From Rhodamnia argentea (lineage: Eukaryota > Streptophyta > Magnoliopsida > Myrtales > Myrtaceae): a stretch of DNA of 64,000 nucleotides. The stretch covers positions 35,635,826 to 35,699,825 of the forward strand of contig NC_063150.1 of assembly GCF_020921035.1 (NCBI RefSeq), written 5' to 3'. Below, in pieces: positions 23,402-35,958 of the stretch. The notes under the pieces were generated by a model. The model was not told where the DNA came from and ran no database searches. It saw nothing but the letters and a program-made list of their open reading frames with translations. Each line of letters opens with the position of its first letter. Within the stretch, counting starts at the first letter, position 1. Made by a program: the position numbers and the translations under genes.

Positions 23402-24075
23402 AGGACAAATAGGAAAAATTGTCTAGAATGTCATAAACCTATTATCAATTTTGTCAATTGAGTCTTATACTTTTTGACACTTTACCAATTGAATCCATTC
23501 AGCCAAATTTAACAAGAAATCGCTGACGTGGACACTTGACGTTCTATGTGGCACGGTCAACGCTAACATAGATAACTATTTATCATTTTTAATTTTTTCT
23601 TTCTTTTCCTTTGTTTTTCTATCAAAAATCCGACGAGGGCCAATGACTATCGCTGGCCACTAAACGAAAGTCGTGGCCCTAGCCCATGAACGGTGAGGTC
23701 TTCGAGGCCCTTGTACAGTGGCCGACGACGAGGGTCCCCGGCCCTTGCCTATGGTCGGCGAGGGTCGGGTGCTTGCATGTGACCGACGAGGGTCGACCAG
23801 CGGCCCTCGCTAGATTTGATAGGAAAAAAAAGGAAAAGAAAGAAAGAAAATAAAAAATTATAAGGAAATTCAAATTTTTAATAAATTATAGAAAATTATC
23901 CACGTCAACTCGATTATCTTATGTAGCACCATCGACATCCCAGTTAGTGATTGAGCCGACGCAATTGGCAAAATGTCAAAATTTTTAGAACTCAATTGGC
24001 AAAATTAAAAAGTTTAGGACTAATTTGGCCAAAGTGTAAAAGGTTTAAGATATTTTGGATAATTTTTCTTATTTA
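23402..24075. mobile_element. GC-cored MITE, module B
   Basis: Left end AGGAAAAATTGTCTAG and right end ...TTGGATAATTTTTCT. The core around 23630-23820 is GC-rich (ggcccttg, gtcggcgaggg words) between pyrimidine and purine tracts. The homologous element in module C is at 30958-31613. Confidence 0.65.
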
Positions 24076-24184
24076 TTCTCGTTCTGCTCTTCACGTCCAA
24101 CAATGGTTGGAACAACTTAGCCACATGGAGAGTTCAACTCCCCCACCATGATATGGATAAGAAGCTCGACATTGCAGCGGTGGG

Positions 24185-24548
24185 TGAGGCCAGCCTCGCC
24201 CAAATTTGGGCAAGGCAGCCTTGCCTGTGAGTCTCACTTGCACCCCGCGAAGGCTTGGCGACCCTTGCAGGCCATAGTAAAGAAAAGAAAAGGAAAAGAA
24301 AAAAAAATTGAAAAAGGAAAATAAATAATTAAATAATTAAAATATTATTAAATATCTCTACATCAACGTCGGTTGTGCCACGTAGGATATGCGGCGTCCA
24401 AGTCAGAAATTATGGGATAAAATTAGGTGGATGGATTTAATTGGCATAACTTGAAAAATATTTAGGATCCAATTGGTATAATTAAAGGATTTAGGACTGA
24501 ATTGACAAAAGTGTTATAAATTTAAAAAAATTTGGACAAATTTTTTCA
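24185..24548. repeat. Half-MITE next to CYP79 pseudogene B
   Basis: Right half of a GC-cored MITE: core remnant (24180-24270), purine tract, then the arm ending 'ggacaaattttttcatc'. The counterpart in module C is at about 31715-32072. Confidence 0.5.
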
Positions 24549-25130
24549 TCATAGATTGTTTGTACCTTTCTTTTCCCATGTCCTCTATAAATAGAAATTA
24601 TATTGAATAAATTTGAAAGGACAGAAAATTTCAAGTGACTGTTATGCTAACAATATATTTTGGGCCACAAAAAATAAAAATTAATTAATTAAAAATTATT
24701 ATGTGGTCCACTCTTTTAAAAATTTGTGGCTCATCATGTTGTTATTCTCACAATGTTATGTTAGCAAAGTCCATAAATAACACAACTCTTGACGTCTGGA
24801 TGATTTGAAAAATCTAAACGAACAACATGCAGAAATCCTATAATAACAACTGCTCCAAACTAACTCCATAAGTAATGTTAATAACACACATACAACTGTT
24901 GGACTTACTCAATTTCAAGACGTTGAGATCATATTGAGGACATTGAATTTCTTTACCCCTATATTAGAATATGTCTCGAGTTTGAGTACGTAATTCACAT
25001 TGGAGATTTCTTATTTGGAATGTCCGGCTTTCATCCATTGGACATCTGAATTTATTCGGTTAACATCGATTATTCATGTAATACATCAAGGAAAGAATAT
25101 CGCCATGACTTTGTACCTATATTGCAATAG

Positions 25131-25731
25131 AGATGACTTGGCAAGCGCAGCTCCACTTGAGCTACTAGTAGTTCGTCAAGGAATAGATCATCTCTCGACT
25201 CGACAAGGTTGATGCTCAACAAATTGGAGAGTTTACTCCAACTAAACCTTGGGATTAGCCTGGCAAGGAGCATCATGGTCGTTGTTGTCTCGAGTGTGGC
25301 GCTAATGCACCCGTGCCGACCAATGCATAATGAAATGTATAGGCCGGCTTCCGTCAACATGACCTCCGCTTGGTCACTCAAAGGGCTCATCCCAAACCTT
25401 ACCGAGGCAGACTTGGCTCAAAAGGACATTGCTGCCCTTGGGGATGTAATAGCCGGCCACCACGGTGTCCGACATGGCTACGTGCGGAACGTTGAAGGGC
25501 GCGATTGGGTGGAACCTAAAGGCTTCTCGTTCACATGTCTTGATGTAGTTGATCTAAGGGATATCGAACTCTTGGACCAACCTCTCCCTACCCACAACTC
25601 TATAAATTTCTTCTGCGGCTTTGTTAAGGAGTTTGGGCTGGTTTATCATCTCCGCCATTGCCCATTCAATTGTGTTTGATGGGTTGTCCGTCGCTTCAAT
25701 CATAATCTGCTGCATATTAGACCGTGCATGA
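25131..25731 (-). pseudogene. CYP79-like exon-2 pseudogene, copy B
   Basis: Homologous to exon 2 of copies A and C, from the helix-I region (DNPSN retained) to the C-terminus. Defects seen: an in-frame TAG at 25556-25554 right after DIP; a deletion of roughly 30 bases near 25385 before the PDRH region; a heme loop changed from FSTGRRGC to LCIGRHGC; a shifted C-terminus that overruns the normal stop. Exon 1 is absent. It cannot make a P450. Confidence 0.9.
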
Positions 25732-26119
25732 TTATGTTAGAATTCAAACTATTCAGACCACTTTGTGTCTGCGGCCTGTACATATGAAGACACCAATCAG
25801 GATGTTATAGTTTCTCTGGTTTATATTTGACCGAATCGCCTAACTAATTCCAATCGGCCATAAATTGAGTGCTCAACTGTTTATTCTAGACTTGAGTGGT
25901 CAGATATTTTTCCATGTACCTATAGATGAGGCCATTTTTCAAGAAAGATCTCCGATTAATTCATCGCAATCAAATGGGGTGCACAAAAGGATCGCGAGGG
26001 CAGCTGCGTAAATGGGTGGCTCGCGAGATGAAAACTTAGTCCATGAGGGTACCATGAAATGTATCTTTCATATGTCCCAATAGCACAACTTGGTACTATC
26101 AATACTCATCCTTGGATGC

Positions 26120-26121
<2 letters not shown>

Positions 26122-26157
<36 letters not shown>
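26122..26157. repeat. (CT)n microsatellite
   Basis: About 18 uninterrupted CT units. Confidence 0.95.
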
Positions 26158-26158
<1 letters not shown>

Positions 26159-26199
26159 AATGTTTGTTCTTATGGAAAAGGACGAGTGACACTTATTAT

Positions 26200-27045
26200 T
26201 GAGAACTCGCAGCAGAAAGTCCGATACCTTCACTTGGGGAGATCGCCAAGAGCGAGCTTAAGTCCGAGCCTGTCAACATATCTTATTGAACCCACCTTCA
26301 CTCAAAAGCTTAAGCCAGTGAGTTGTGGTCCTATTTGGATATATTAACTGCTCAACAACATGCCAATTCTTCGAAGTGGGATTTTTTATAACATAATTCA
26401 CACTTGCATTTAACAATCTCCCTCTCAAGTGTGAGCTCCAATGTTAGGTTTGCTCCCCCTTAGTTCAAGTATCCTTCTACATCTCCTCATCACGTGTGAG
26501 CTCTAGTGTTAGGATTACTCCCCCTTAATTCAAGTATCCTTTTGCATCAACTTATCTCAACCTAAATATCCAAGTCATGCAATGCACCCGCAACTATGCA
26601 CAGTAACCAACTAACATCAACTGCTAACCTGGAATTACATCACTCATGGTCTCTATCTCATGTCGTCATATCAACTATCCATGATCTCTTCTCGCTAAAT
26701 CAATCGTGATGTCAATTATTTTCCACTCAAAATAGGCGTCGATCATGAGAATTTTTTTTTTTTAGGTATACAAGAAGAACCGGAATATATTAGGGGCCCA
26801 CCAATCAACCATTAACTCTGATACCATTTGTTAAAAGCGCATAGTAGAAGTCCGATATCTTAATTTAGGGAAATTGTCAAGAGAGAGCCCAAGTTCGAGC
26901 CCATCAACATATCCCGATGGACCTACCTTCACTCAAAAGCTTAAACCAATGAGTTATGGGCAAATTTGAATATATTAACTATTCAACAACATATCAATTC
27001 TTCGATGTGGAACTTTTTCTAACACAACTCACATTTGCATTCTAT
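26200..27045 (-). mobile_element. TRIM/LARD-like non-autonomous LTR element
   Basis: Two direct repeats of about 216 bp (26200-26415 and 26829-27045) share 'gtccgata', 'caccttcactcaaaagctta' and 'caattcttcga' blocks. Between them are 413 bp without coding capacity. On the minus strand the right repeat is followed by AATGGTATCAGAG, a tRNA-Met primer-binding site. The left repeat is preceded by a purine tract (CTTGAGAGGGAGAT). So it is an LTR element in minus orientation without genes. Its internal region has its own short duplication (tcaagtatcctt twice). Ends are accurate to a few bases, and no clean target duplication was found. Confidence 0.72.
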
Positions 27046-27099
27046 ATTAGATGAAAATACACGTATCCTTGTCTGGGAAGAAAATAGAATCGATAAAGC

Positions 27100-29880
27100 A
27101 AGCTAATTAGGAATTACTGGATAGATGAGCAATGGGTGTTATTCGGCTAATATTGGCTCTTAAAGTTGCGTTTAACATTGTAAAAGACACGACCACTGTG
27201 GGTTTGATGAAAGCCTTGTAGGATATGTACAAGAAGCCCTCTACGATCAACAAGGTTTCCTTGATGTGACGTATGTTCAATTTGAAGATGAACAAATGTG
27301 CATCGGTTACTAATCATAGCAATGAATTCAATGTGATCGTTAGTCAATTGAGTTCAGATGAGATTGAATTTGAAGATAAAGTATGTGCTTTGATTCTATT
27401 ATCCCCATTACTTAATAGTTGGAATACTATTGTAACTACTATTAGTAATTCCTCCGGGTCAATAAGCTTGAAGTTTGATAGGATTCGAGATTAAATTCGG
27501 AATGAGGACATTCATAGAAGAGAATTTGATGAATTTATGTCTATTGCTTTAGTAGGTGAAAATACATGAAGAATTAGTACTTGTGTTAACAAAAGTAGTA
27601 TAAACATGAACAAAAATAGTCAATCAAGGATTGGTTGTGCTATTTGTTGAAATTGTGGCAAGAGGGGATATTTTAGAATGAATTGCTTTAAATTGAAAAC
27701 GAGAAGGGTAAGGGAATTAGATTTGAGTCAACTGATGATGTTGCGGCTATAGCAGACAGTAATTCGGATAATATTGATTATGTCTTGTCTATCACTGATG
27801 ATTCGTCGTTTGGCGGATGGATTATGGATTGTGGTTTTTTTTTTTCATGCTGCACCAAACAGGAACTGATTTATTAAATGGATGGATAGTAGTAATATAG
27901 TTGGGGAACGATGTTGAATGCAATGATGAGGCGTTGGTGATGTTAGAATCAGAATGAATGATGTATTGTGAAGACAATGACTGGAGTTAGGCATATTCCA
28001 GAGTTGAAGAAAAATTCTGATTTCCTTGAATGCCTTAGATTTAGCTAATTGTCGGTAGTCTTCAAAATGTGGTATTCTGAAAATTATTCGAGGTGCCTTG
28101 GTGATAATGAAAGGAATAATGCACAATGGCCTATATGAGCTTCAAGGTGAGCTAGTGACTGAATTCGCCGTGGAGATGTCAATGTATATGTTTAAGAGTC
28201 TGAATTGTGACATATGTGTTTGGGGCATATTATTGAGAAAGGTCTAAAGGTTCTAAGTGAAAGAAATTTATTGTGTGGTTATATTACTGACGAAATGAAT
28301 ATACACAGGAATTGTGATTTAAATCAACGGCGAAAAACGCAGTTTAGTGCGATAGTTAGAGAAACCACAGAAATTGCAGAATTACTTCACTTGGATGTTT
28401 GTAGATTATCGTGGTTTCCTTCCAAGAAGAGTGTTAGATTTATGCTAACAATTGTGGAAGACTACTCGAGGAGGACTTGGGTGTTTGTGTTTAGACACAA
28501 GTTTGATGTTGTTGTCAAGATCGGGTAGTTGAGAGCCTTGATCGAAAAGGAGACTAGTAAAACGGTCAAGCAATGTGCGGACTGATAAAAGCATGGAGTT
28601 TTGTTCGAAGTTGTTAAATGAATTCTACATGAAGGAATGGAAAAGTAAGACACCGCACTAGTGCCAATGAATCGTAATATGTTGCAGAATTTATGAGCAT
28701 AATGTTACTAGAGATAGCCCATAAAATGCTCTCTAGTGTTGGTAAGGTTAGGAGATTTCTAGCGGATGCGCTTAGTACGGTGAGCTACCTGGTGAATAGA
28801 TCCCAATCGACTGTGATTAGATTTCGGACTCGCAAAGAAGAGTGATCATGTAACGTTGTTGATTATTCTGTTATTAGAATATCCGATTGCCCATGTTATT
28901 TTCAAGTTAGTGATGGTAAGCTCAATGGAAGGCCAAGAAAGTGCATGTTCCTAGGTTATGCTCAAGGTGGGTAATGTTATTAGTTGTGGTGCTCGAAATT
29001 AGATTCACATGCAGCGAAATTACATTTGACAAGTCTTCAGTATTTTTTGGAAGGAATGATTTTAGCAATTTTCATACGGATCTGATCGATATTCAGCTTG
29101 AGGTGGAGTTGCAAACAGAAACTCCTGAGGTAGCGGGTACTAGCGTAGTAATCAACACATATGATGCTTGTAATGAGATGGAGCTTATAGAGCCAACGGG
29201 TTCGTAGACTGCTGATATTGACAAGGTACGTCTTCAATCTCTTGACAAATATAAATGCAATGATGGTTTTGCTTTATCCATGGTAGAGGAGCTTGTGTCG
29301 GGAAGTTCTTGTAGAGCACTTGAAGGTGCAGGTGCAATTGATGTTATGATGAATTCCACGGTTATGGCGAGTTCAAACGAACGAAGACGTTTGTGATAGT
29401 TAAGCCCATGGGGGCTATAGGAGAGTAGCAAGTGCAGTTCGAATTATTAATTAATCAATTGTGACTTGGCTCAAACGTCTCAAACGTCGAAGCAAGATAA
29501 AGATTATTAAATATGTTTCGAGTTTAAGCATGCGAACGAAATCTACCAGAGAATTATTAAAGGAAATTAAAATATTTTGATATTTTGCGGACGTTCAAAA
29601 TCAACGAAAGGTGAATATATGGCCTTTGCTTCATGCATACGGAAATTTTCGTGTGGAAATCAGCAAGAACAAAATAGAAAAGGGCAAAGGCCAATTGGAC
29701 TTGCGTTGACCGAATATGTGGATGTCGTGATCCGTATATGTTATCAGCCACTGAATGACTTTTATTTGGCTGCATATTGTCCTCGGTCATTTTGGAATAG
29801 TGTAGATCTTGACGTGTGCAGAGTGGGTTTTCTTCTTTTCTTTTTTTTCCGCAAAAAACTCTTGTGCCGCGGTATCTAGT
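27100..29880 (+). pseudogene. Decayed copia polyprotein remnant
   Basis: Plus-strand fragments in copia order. Gag helix block at 27273-27494 (SQLSSDEIEFEDKVCALILL). Zinc-knuckle-like segment near 27650. GAG-pre-integrase at 28120-28280 (NGLYELQGELVT; LGHIIEKGLKVLSERNLL). Integrase core at 28390-28530 (DVCRLSWFPSKKS; TIVEDYSRRTWVFVF). Integrase tail at about 28770-28975 (SYLVNRSQS; GRPRKCMFLGYAQGG). A possible RNase H scrap at 29577-29650 (CGRSKSTKGEYMAFA). Many stops and frameshifts; no LTRs were identified. The reverse transcriptase appears deleted. Confidence 0.75.
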
Positions 29881-30401
29881 TTGGTACTCAAGGTTGATGT
29901 TGTTCACGAATTGCATTTAAGATGTTGAGTATTCTTGCGAATTAAATCTTGATGTTAGATTTGTATTAATTTTTTTTTTATGAAATTGAGAGATTATTTC
30001 CTAAGAAATTGTGGGACTAATAAACATTGCATGAGTTAGTTGATGTAATTGAGGGCTGAAAAAAACTAAGAATGTTTAAGCTACTCGAGTGTGACTTGTA
30101 ATATCTATTGTATCGTTTGATGTTTAGTGGAATTCGTTGCTGCTTTACCCGTGGCCATAGGTCTTTATGATCGAATCACATAAATCTAGTGTCCAATTTA
30201 TTTTCTTGTTATGTTTATTTTATCATTCGATCACTTGCTTTGCGTAACCGTTATAATGAAAATGGAAATTTAAACAAACATAAGCAGTTTGAAATGTATT
30301 TCTAGTAACCCGAGTGGTCATCCATCGCCCTCCCCCACTTCTTTTATTTCTAGTACCTCTCTTGCAAACTGGACGATATTGATGCATCCTGTTTGGCGGC
30401 C

Positions 30402-30403
<2 letters not shown>
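29881..30403. other. Unassigned AT-rich spacer
   Basis: No gene, repeat pair or RNA recognised. It may include the end of the copia remnant. Confidence 0.4.

Positions 30404-30459
<56 letters not shown>
30404..30459. repeat. (TC)n microsatellite
   Basis: About 28 uninterrupted TC units. Confidence 0.95.
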
Positions 30460-30461
<2 letters not shown>

Positions 30462-30957
30462 GCTTCTAAAGCTTAGCACGTGAAAGATGAAGAGCACGAG
30501 AAGATGCAACCAAAACCGCCGATCGGAGGACGGTAAAAATGACGACGGAAGCTCCATCCCCATCCCCGGTAGTTCTCAAATTGATAAAAACAATTCACAT
30601 TCGATCACGTTGCACCTAACCGATGATTTGACCCAACAGAACAACCGGACAAGGAGAGGAGGAGGAAGAAGAAGACGAAATGCTCAGTACCCCATTTTGG
30701 ATCTCTCTCTGATCTTTTGCAATTTCTAGTTTATTTGATTTTCGACTGATTTTGTCTTGCTCAATTCTTAGCATTTCACTTATTTACTGAAAAAAAAACT
30801 AATTTACTAAATGAGGTATTTACTGTACCGTTTGGTTTTTGAATTTGGAAACAAAGATTTAAAAAAATTCACCAACCCATCCTCACATGAAGAAGATGGA
30901 ATGGATTTTGCGATACTGTTCCAACCATTTTTGAAAGTGATGAGCTGAACGAGGGTA

Positions 30958-31613
30958 AATAGGAAAAATTGTCTAGAATGTCCTAAACCGATTATCAATT
31001 TTATTAATTGAGTCTTACACCTTTTGACACTTTTCCAATTGAATTTATCCAACTAAATTTGTCCGAAAATCGCTAACGTGGATGCCGGGCATCCTACGTG
31101 GTACGATCGACGCCGATATGGATAGTTATTTATAATTTTGAATTTTTTGTTTCTTTCTTTTCCTTTGTTTTTTAATCAAATATGGCGAGGCCGATGATTC
31201 TTGATAGCCATTGGGCGAAAGTCGCAGCCCTCACCCGCGAACAGTGAGGTCTTTAAGGCCCTCATCCAATGGTCGACGACGAGGGTCGGGTGGCCCTCAC
31301 CTGTGATCGACAAGGGTCGACCGATGACCCTCGGCGGACTTGATAGGGAGAAAGAGAAAGAAAGAGAAAGAAAGAAAGAAAACAAAAAAAAATAAAATAT
31401 TATAAAGCAATTCAATTTTTTAAGTATATTATAGAAAATTGTCCACGTTAGCACCGATCGTCCTACTTGACATCTATCGACGTCCTAGTCGGTGACTGAT
31501 TTGATTTAATTGGCAAAATGTCAAAAAGTTTAGAACTCAATTAACAAAATTGAAAAGTTTAGAACTAAATTGGCCAAAGTGATAAGTTTACAATTTTTTG
31601 GATAATTTCTCTT
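30958..31613. mobile_element. GC-cored MITE, module C
   Basis: AGGAAAAATTGTCTAG at the left and ...TTGGATAATTTCTCT at the right; GC core 31180-31340. It occupies the same place as 23402-24075 in module B, so it was present before B and C separated. Confidence 0.65.
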
Positions 31614-31714
31614 ATTTATCCTCGTTCTACAAATCACATCCGACAATGGTTGGAACAGCTCAGCCACATGAATAGTTTGAACTCCTCCGTCGTGATCGAA
31701 TGAGAATGGATACG

Positions 31715-32072
31715 AGGCTCGCCGTTGCGGCGGCGGGCGAGGCTAGCCTCACCAAGATCTAGGCAAGGCGACCTTGCCTGTGACTCTCGCTTGCAGCCTA
31801 CAACTTGCGAGGTCCCGTCAACCCTCACCAGTCATAGTAAAGAAAAAGAAAAGGAAAAAAAGGAAAATAAATAAGGAAATTATTAAAATCTTATTAAAAA
31901 AATCGCTATATTAGCGTCGGATGTGCCACGTAGGACGTGTGGCATCCACGTCAGCGATTTCGATATAAAATTGGCATAACATTGAAAAATATTTGGGACT
32001 CAATTGGTATAATTAAAATATTAAGGACTGAATTGACAAAAGTATAATAAATCTAAAATTGTTTGGACTACT
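31715..32072. repeat. Half-MITE, 3' flank of CYP79 copy C
   Basis: Counterpart of 24185-24548: core remnant 31720-31830, purine tract, then an arm ending 'ggactactttttcca'. Confidence 0.5.
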
Positions 32073-32508
32073 TTTTCCATTATAGAGTGCACGTACCTTT
32101 CTTTTCCTATGTCCTCTACAAATAAAAATTACATTGAATAAATTTGAAAGTGTAGTGATTGAAGGTAAAACAAATTATAGAAGGACAAAAAATGATATAT
32201 AAATATTACAACTCTTGACGTCTGAACGATAACAACAATCTGAACGAACAGCATGCAGAAAACCTATAATAGCAACTGCTCCAAAAAACTTCATAATTAT
32301 TGGTAATAAAACACATACAACTGCTGGACTTACTCAATTTCAAGACGTGCAGATCATATGGAAGACACCGAATTTCTGTATCCCTATGTCGGAATATGTC
32401 TAGGGATGTCCGGCTTTTATCCATTGGATATCCGGAGTTATTCTATTCATATCGATTATTCATGTAATACATCAAGAGAAGCACATCGTTATGACGTTGT
32501 ACTTGTAC

Positions 32509-34258
32509 CTACGCAAGATAGAGATGACTTGGCAAGCGTAGCTCTGCTTGAGCTACTAGTGGTTCGGCTAGGAATAGGTCATTTCTCGACTCGGCAAGGT
32601 TGATGCTCGACAGATTGAAGGGTTTACTCCAGCTAAACCCTTGGATTAGCCTGGCGAGCAGCATCACGGTCATTGTTGTCCCAAGCGTGGCAGCCATGCA
32701 CCCGCGTCGGCCAGTGCTGAAAGAAATGAAGCGCAGGTCGGGCTCTGTCAGCACAACCTCCGCTTGGTCACTCACGATGTGCCGGTCCGGCTTGAACTTG
32801 AGGGGTTCGTCCCAAACCTTAGGGTTTCTCCCGAGGCCAACCCGGCTCAAGAGGATGTGGCTGCCCTTGGGGATGCGATAGCCGGCCACCACGGTGTCCA
32901 CCATGGCTACATGTGGCACGTTGAAGGGCGCGATGGGGTGGAGCCTAAAGGCTTCCCGCGCACATGCTTTGATGTAGTTGAGCTGGGGGATATCGGATTC
33001 TTGGACTAACCTCTCCTTACCCACAACTCTATCTATTTCTTCCGCGGCTTTGTCAAGGAGTTCGGGCTGATTTATCATCTCCGCCATTGCCCATTCCACT
33101 GCATTTGATGGATTGTCCACCGCTTCAATCATAATCTCCTGCATATTAGGTCGTGCATGTTTATGTTAGAATTCAAACTTTTCAGACCACTTTGTGTCCG
33201 TGGCCTATACATATGGAGACACCAATCAGGATGTTATAGTTTTTCTGGTTTATATTTGATCGAACACTATAGGAAGAAGGATATAACTTTACCGTGATCT
33301 GCGCTCGAACTTCTTGTGGCGTCAGCAATGGCTTCCCTTGCGAGTCTTTGAGCATAATCAGAACATCTAACAAGTCTTGAGGCTCTAATTCATCACTCTC
33401 CAAACTCGAATGGTCCCTCCATCGTCTGATCCTCTCACTTATTATGGGTTCATGCAACCTCCGAAGTGTCGCCGCGCTCTCTTTTACTTCCTTCTCATGC
33501 CCATCAAGGTCGAGCCCCACCAAGAATGGGAAGTAATCAGAAACACAAAATGCATAGAGATAGTGCAGTGCACTGAAGATTGCATCTATATGTTGTTCTT
33601 CATCAATGGTTGGTCCTCCATCTTCCCTTCCCTTGCCAAAGTATCTCTTGTTGAACATCAACCTCCTTATCACATTCCCACAATAGTGCCTCGTAGTGGT
33701 TCTCAAGTTCACTTGGTGACCTGAGGTTTTGCATAGGTTAAAGACATACTTCACTAGGTTATCGGCTTCCTCCGCTCTCTTGTTGTGGAGCCATTTGTGC
33801 CGCGCCGGGCATACTACCTCCGACACCATGACCCGCCTCATCTTCTTCCACTGCTCACCGTAGGGCGAGAGCGCTGTCGTCAAGTAGCCGCTACCAATCA
33901 TGCCTGACGCCATTGTGACCGGTCTCGAGGCGAACGAGGAGTCCTGTTTCTTGAGGAATTCTCGGGCGATTGCCGGACTGGTGACAGGAATGACGTGCGT
34001 GCTCCCTAGACGGATGCACGCTATCTCGGTGTCCATCTCCTTCATCAGGTGATGGATCCACCGGAACACGGGCTTGTTGCAAAGCATGCCCAGGGCGCTA
34101 CCGACCACCGGCCACGGGGCAGGGCCTGGAGGGAGTGGGAATGGATTATGTTTTTTTCTGATGGCTCGGCGACTTAACTGCTGTTTCAGGATATTACACA
34201 AAGAGATGAATGTCAAGAGAAGTAGGGCATTGATGGTGGCCGGGGTGGTGGAGCTCAT
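32509..34258 (-). CDS. CYP79: CYP79-family cytochrome P450, copy C (intact)
   Basis: Two exons: 34258-33293 (322 codons) and 33138-32509 (209 codons plus stop), with a 154-bp GT-AG intron in phase 0; 531 aa. By hand count it differs from copy A at about 53 residues, roughly 90% identity. All family motifs are kept: hydrophobic ER anchor, [21 protein letters not shown] in helix I, EAFR, PDRH and the heme loop FSTGRRGC. Differences cluster in the N-terminal anchor, residues 103-150 (B-C region) and the linker before exon 2. The stretch [20 protein letters not shown] and what follows is unchanged. Changes near the B-C loop could alter amino-acid preference, but that is speculation. The predicted role is aldoxime formation on the ER membrane, as for copy A. 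Confidence 0.93.
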
Positions 34259-34397
34259 TGTGGCGGTGGCAGCCGAAGCGTTTGTCGATGGTTATTGGTA
34301 TCTTTGCCAGCGAAGGTTTTGGACGACTAGGGTTTTGCTATGAAGGAGGAGGAGAAGGGAGAGTTTGCATTGGTGTAGTGAACATGCACGTAGGACG

Positions 34398-34408
34398 CCT
34401 TTAAATAG
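34398..34408 (-). promoter_or_regulatory. TATA-like box of CYP79 copy C
   Basis: CTATTTAAAGG on the minus strand, 140 bases before the ATG. It is identical in sequence and spacing to that of copy A. Confidence 0.6.
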
Positions 34409-34696
34409 AAGTGGAGAATGCGCTTACTATTCCCAACAAGTGTTCGTTTTCATTCTGATGGCGATGAATATCCTTTTGGGCAATGGTGTGAGTTTCGAGA
34501 TAAACGTGTATGGTGCTTGCCACGGATGAACATAGATATGGTTTCAAACGTCAAATGTCGGTTACCAGACATGCGCTTCTGCATCTGTATCTTCAATTTA
34601 TCTGCCGTTAAATGATCGGCATATTGTATACTCTTACAGGATCAGCAACCCATTAGAACGTACAGATTATTATTTTTTTTCAAGATACATATTAGT

Positions 34697-35868
34697 TCAC
34701 TATCGGGTAAATTACAAAAAAGTGTTAAATTTATTACAATTGTGTCAATTCAATTCGACTTTAGACATCCCACATGGAAAACTTGGTGGATTTGTGGCTT
34801 GGGAAAAAGCTGAAGTTTTAAGTACACTGGTCCTACTTTTTGTATGATCGGAAATGCCCCCTCATATTTGCAGCTCACCTCCTTACTAAAAAAGAATGAA
34901 AGATCTTTTGCCAGAGTTGAAATTTTTTTTTTTTTTTTGGAGAAATGCTTTGAGGGACGATATAATCTTAACCGCAAATCCACATACTGTCATTGCATGT
35001 TTTGTATAAAGCACTCATTGATTGGGAGATCGTGTGACAAAAAATAATTGTCAGCCTTGTCAAACTATCGGGATAGCAGCTTTTTTTTTTTTTTTTAATA
35101 TTCCTTTGGCTTGGAAATTCAGTTTCATGATTAAGTTTTCCCTTCTATAGATGTTGGAGGTCCAACATTTTTTTTTTTTTTGTTAATTGATTCCTAAACT
35201 TTATGTATTTGTGCCAATTTAGTCTAATTTTGGCGGGAAATCACCGATATGGATGCCGGTCGTCCCACGTGACTTGGTTGGCATTTACTTACACTTTGTA
35301 ATAATTATTTAATGTTTTATTTTTATTTTTATTTTTATTTACTTTTTCTTCCTTTGTCTTCCCTTTTTTTCCTTTCCATTCTTTCTCTAGCCGACCAGGT
35401 TGACATTGTTATCGTTGGGTAAGGTTAGCCTCGCTCGCCCCTAGCAAGGCTCAACGTTGTCATCGCTAGGCAAGGCCAACCATCGTCGGGCTAGTGAGGG
35501 CTCGAGGTCGAGGCTCACCCTCATCAGCCCTCGTCTTTGTCCATTCACCAAGATCCGACAACCCCGGCAACCGACTAGAGGAAGAGGGGACGGAAAGAAA
35601 AGTAAAAAAAAAAAAAAAAAAAAAAGTATATATATATATAAGAAAATCTAAAAAAGATGTTATGATATCATTAAAAATTATCCACGTCATCGCCAAATAC
35701 TCTACATAGGATGGCCGGCATCCATATTGGCAATTTTTAGCCAAAATTGGCTAGATGTACTAAATCGAAACAAATCCAAAAAGTTTATGACTCAATTGAC
35801 AAAAAAAAAAAAAAACGAACCGAATTGACACAAATGCGGTAGATTTATGATTTATTTGGTAATTCTCC
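34697..35868. repeat. GC-cored MITE containing a Ty3/gypsy fragment, module C
   Basis: Same element as at 17380-18293 but longer, because more of the captured gypsy fragment survives. Minus-strand 34983-34750 translates as YEGAFPIIQKVGPVYLKLQL and IHQVFHVGCLK, the typical tail of a gypsy integrase. GC core at 35390-35590, followed by a long A run and (TA)n at 35608-35640. Confidence 0.65.
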
Positions 35869-35958
35869 TGTTTACGGTCCACACCACCTTAAAAAAGCTA
35901 AGCTTTATAAAAATGTCTTTACATTCTACAAAAATTTCCACATATACTAACCAAAATC

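Larger units (their letters stand above)
22420..25840. repeat. Segmental duplication module B (truncated)
   Basis: Matches the left flank and exon-2 half of modules A and C. Landmarks are 'cttgtttattagctgattgat' (22560), 'aaatgaggtatttaccg' (23281), the 3' flank of CYP79 and an exon-2 pseudogene. Similarity stops in the intron at about 25840; exon 1 and the promoter are missing. Confidence 0.8.

Noticed and set aside
32509..34258. A biosynthetic gene cluster for cyanogenic glucosides around the CYP79 genes
   Set aside because: No CYP71, CYP706, glucosyltransferase or transporter gene is present in the window. The CAD-like gene 13 kb away is not a known part of that pathway.
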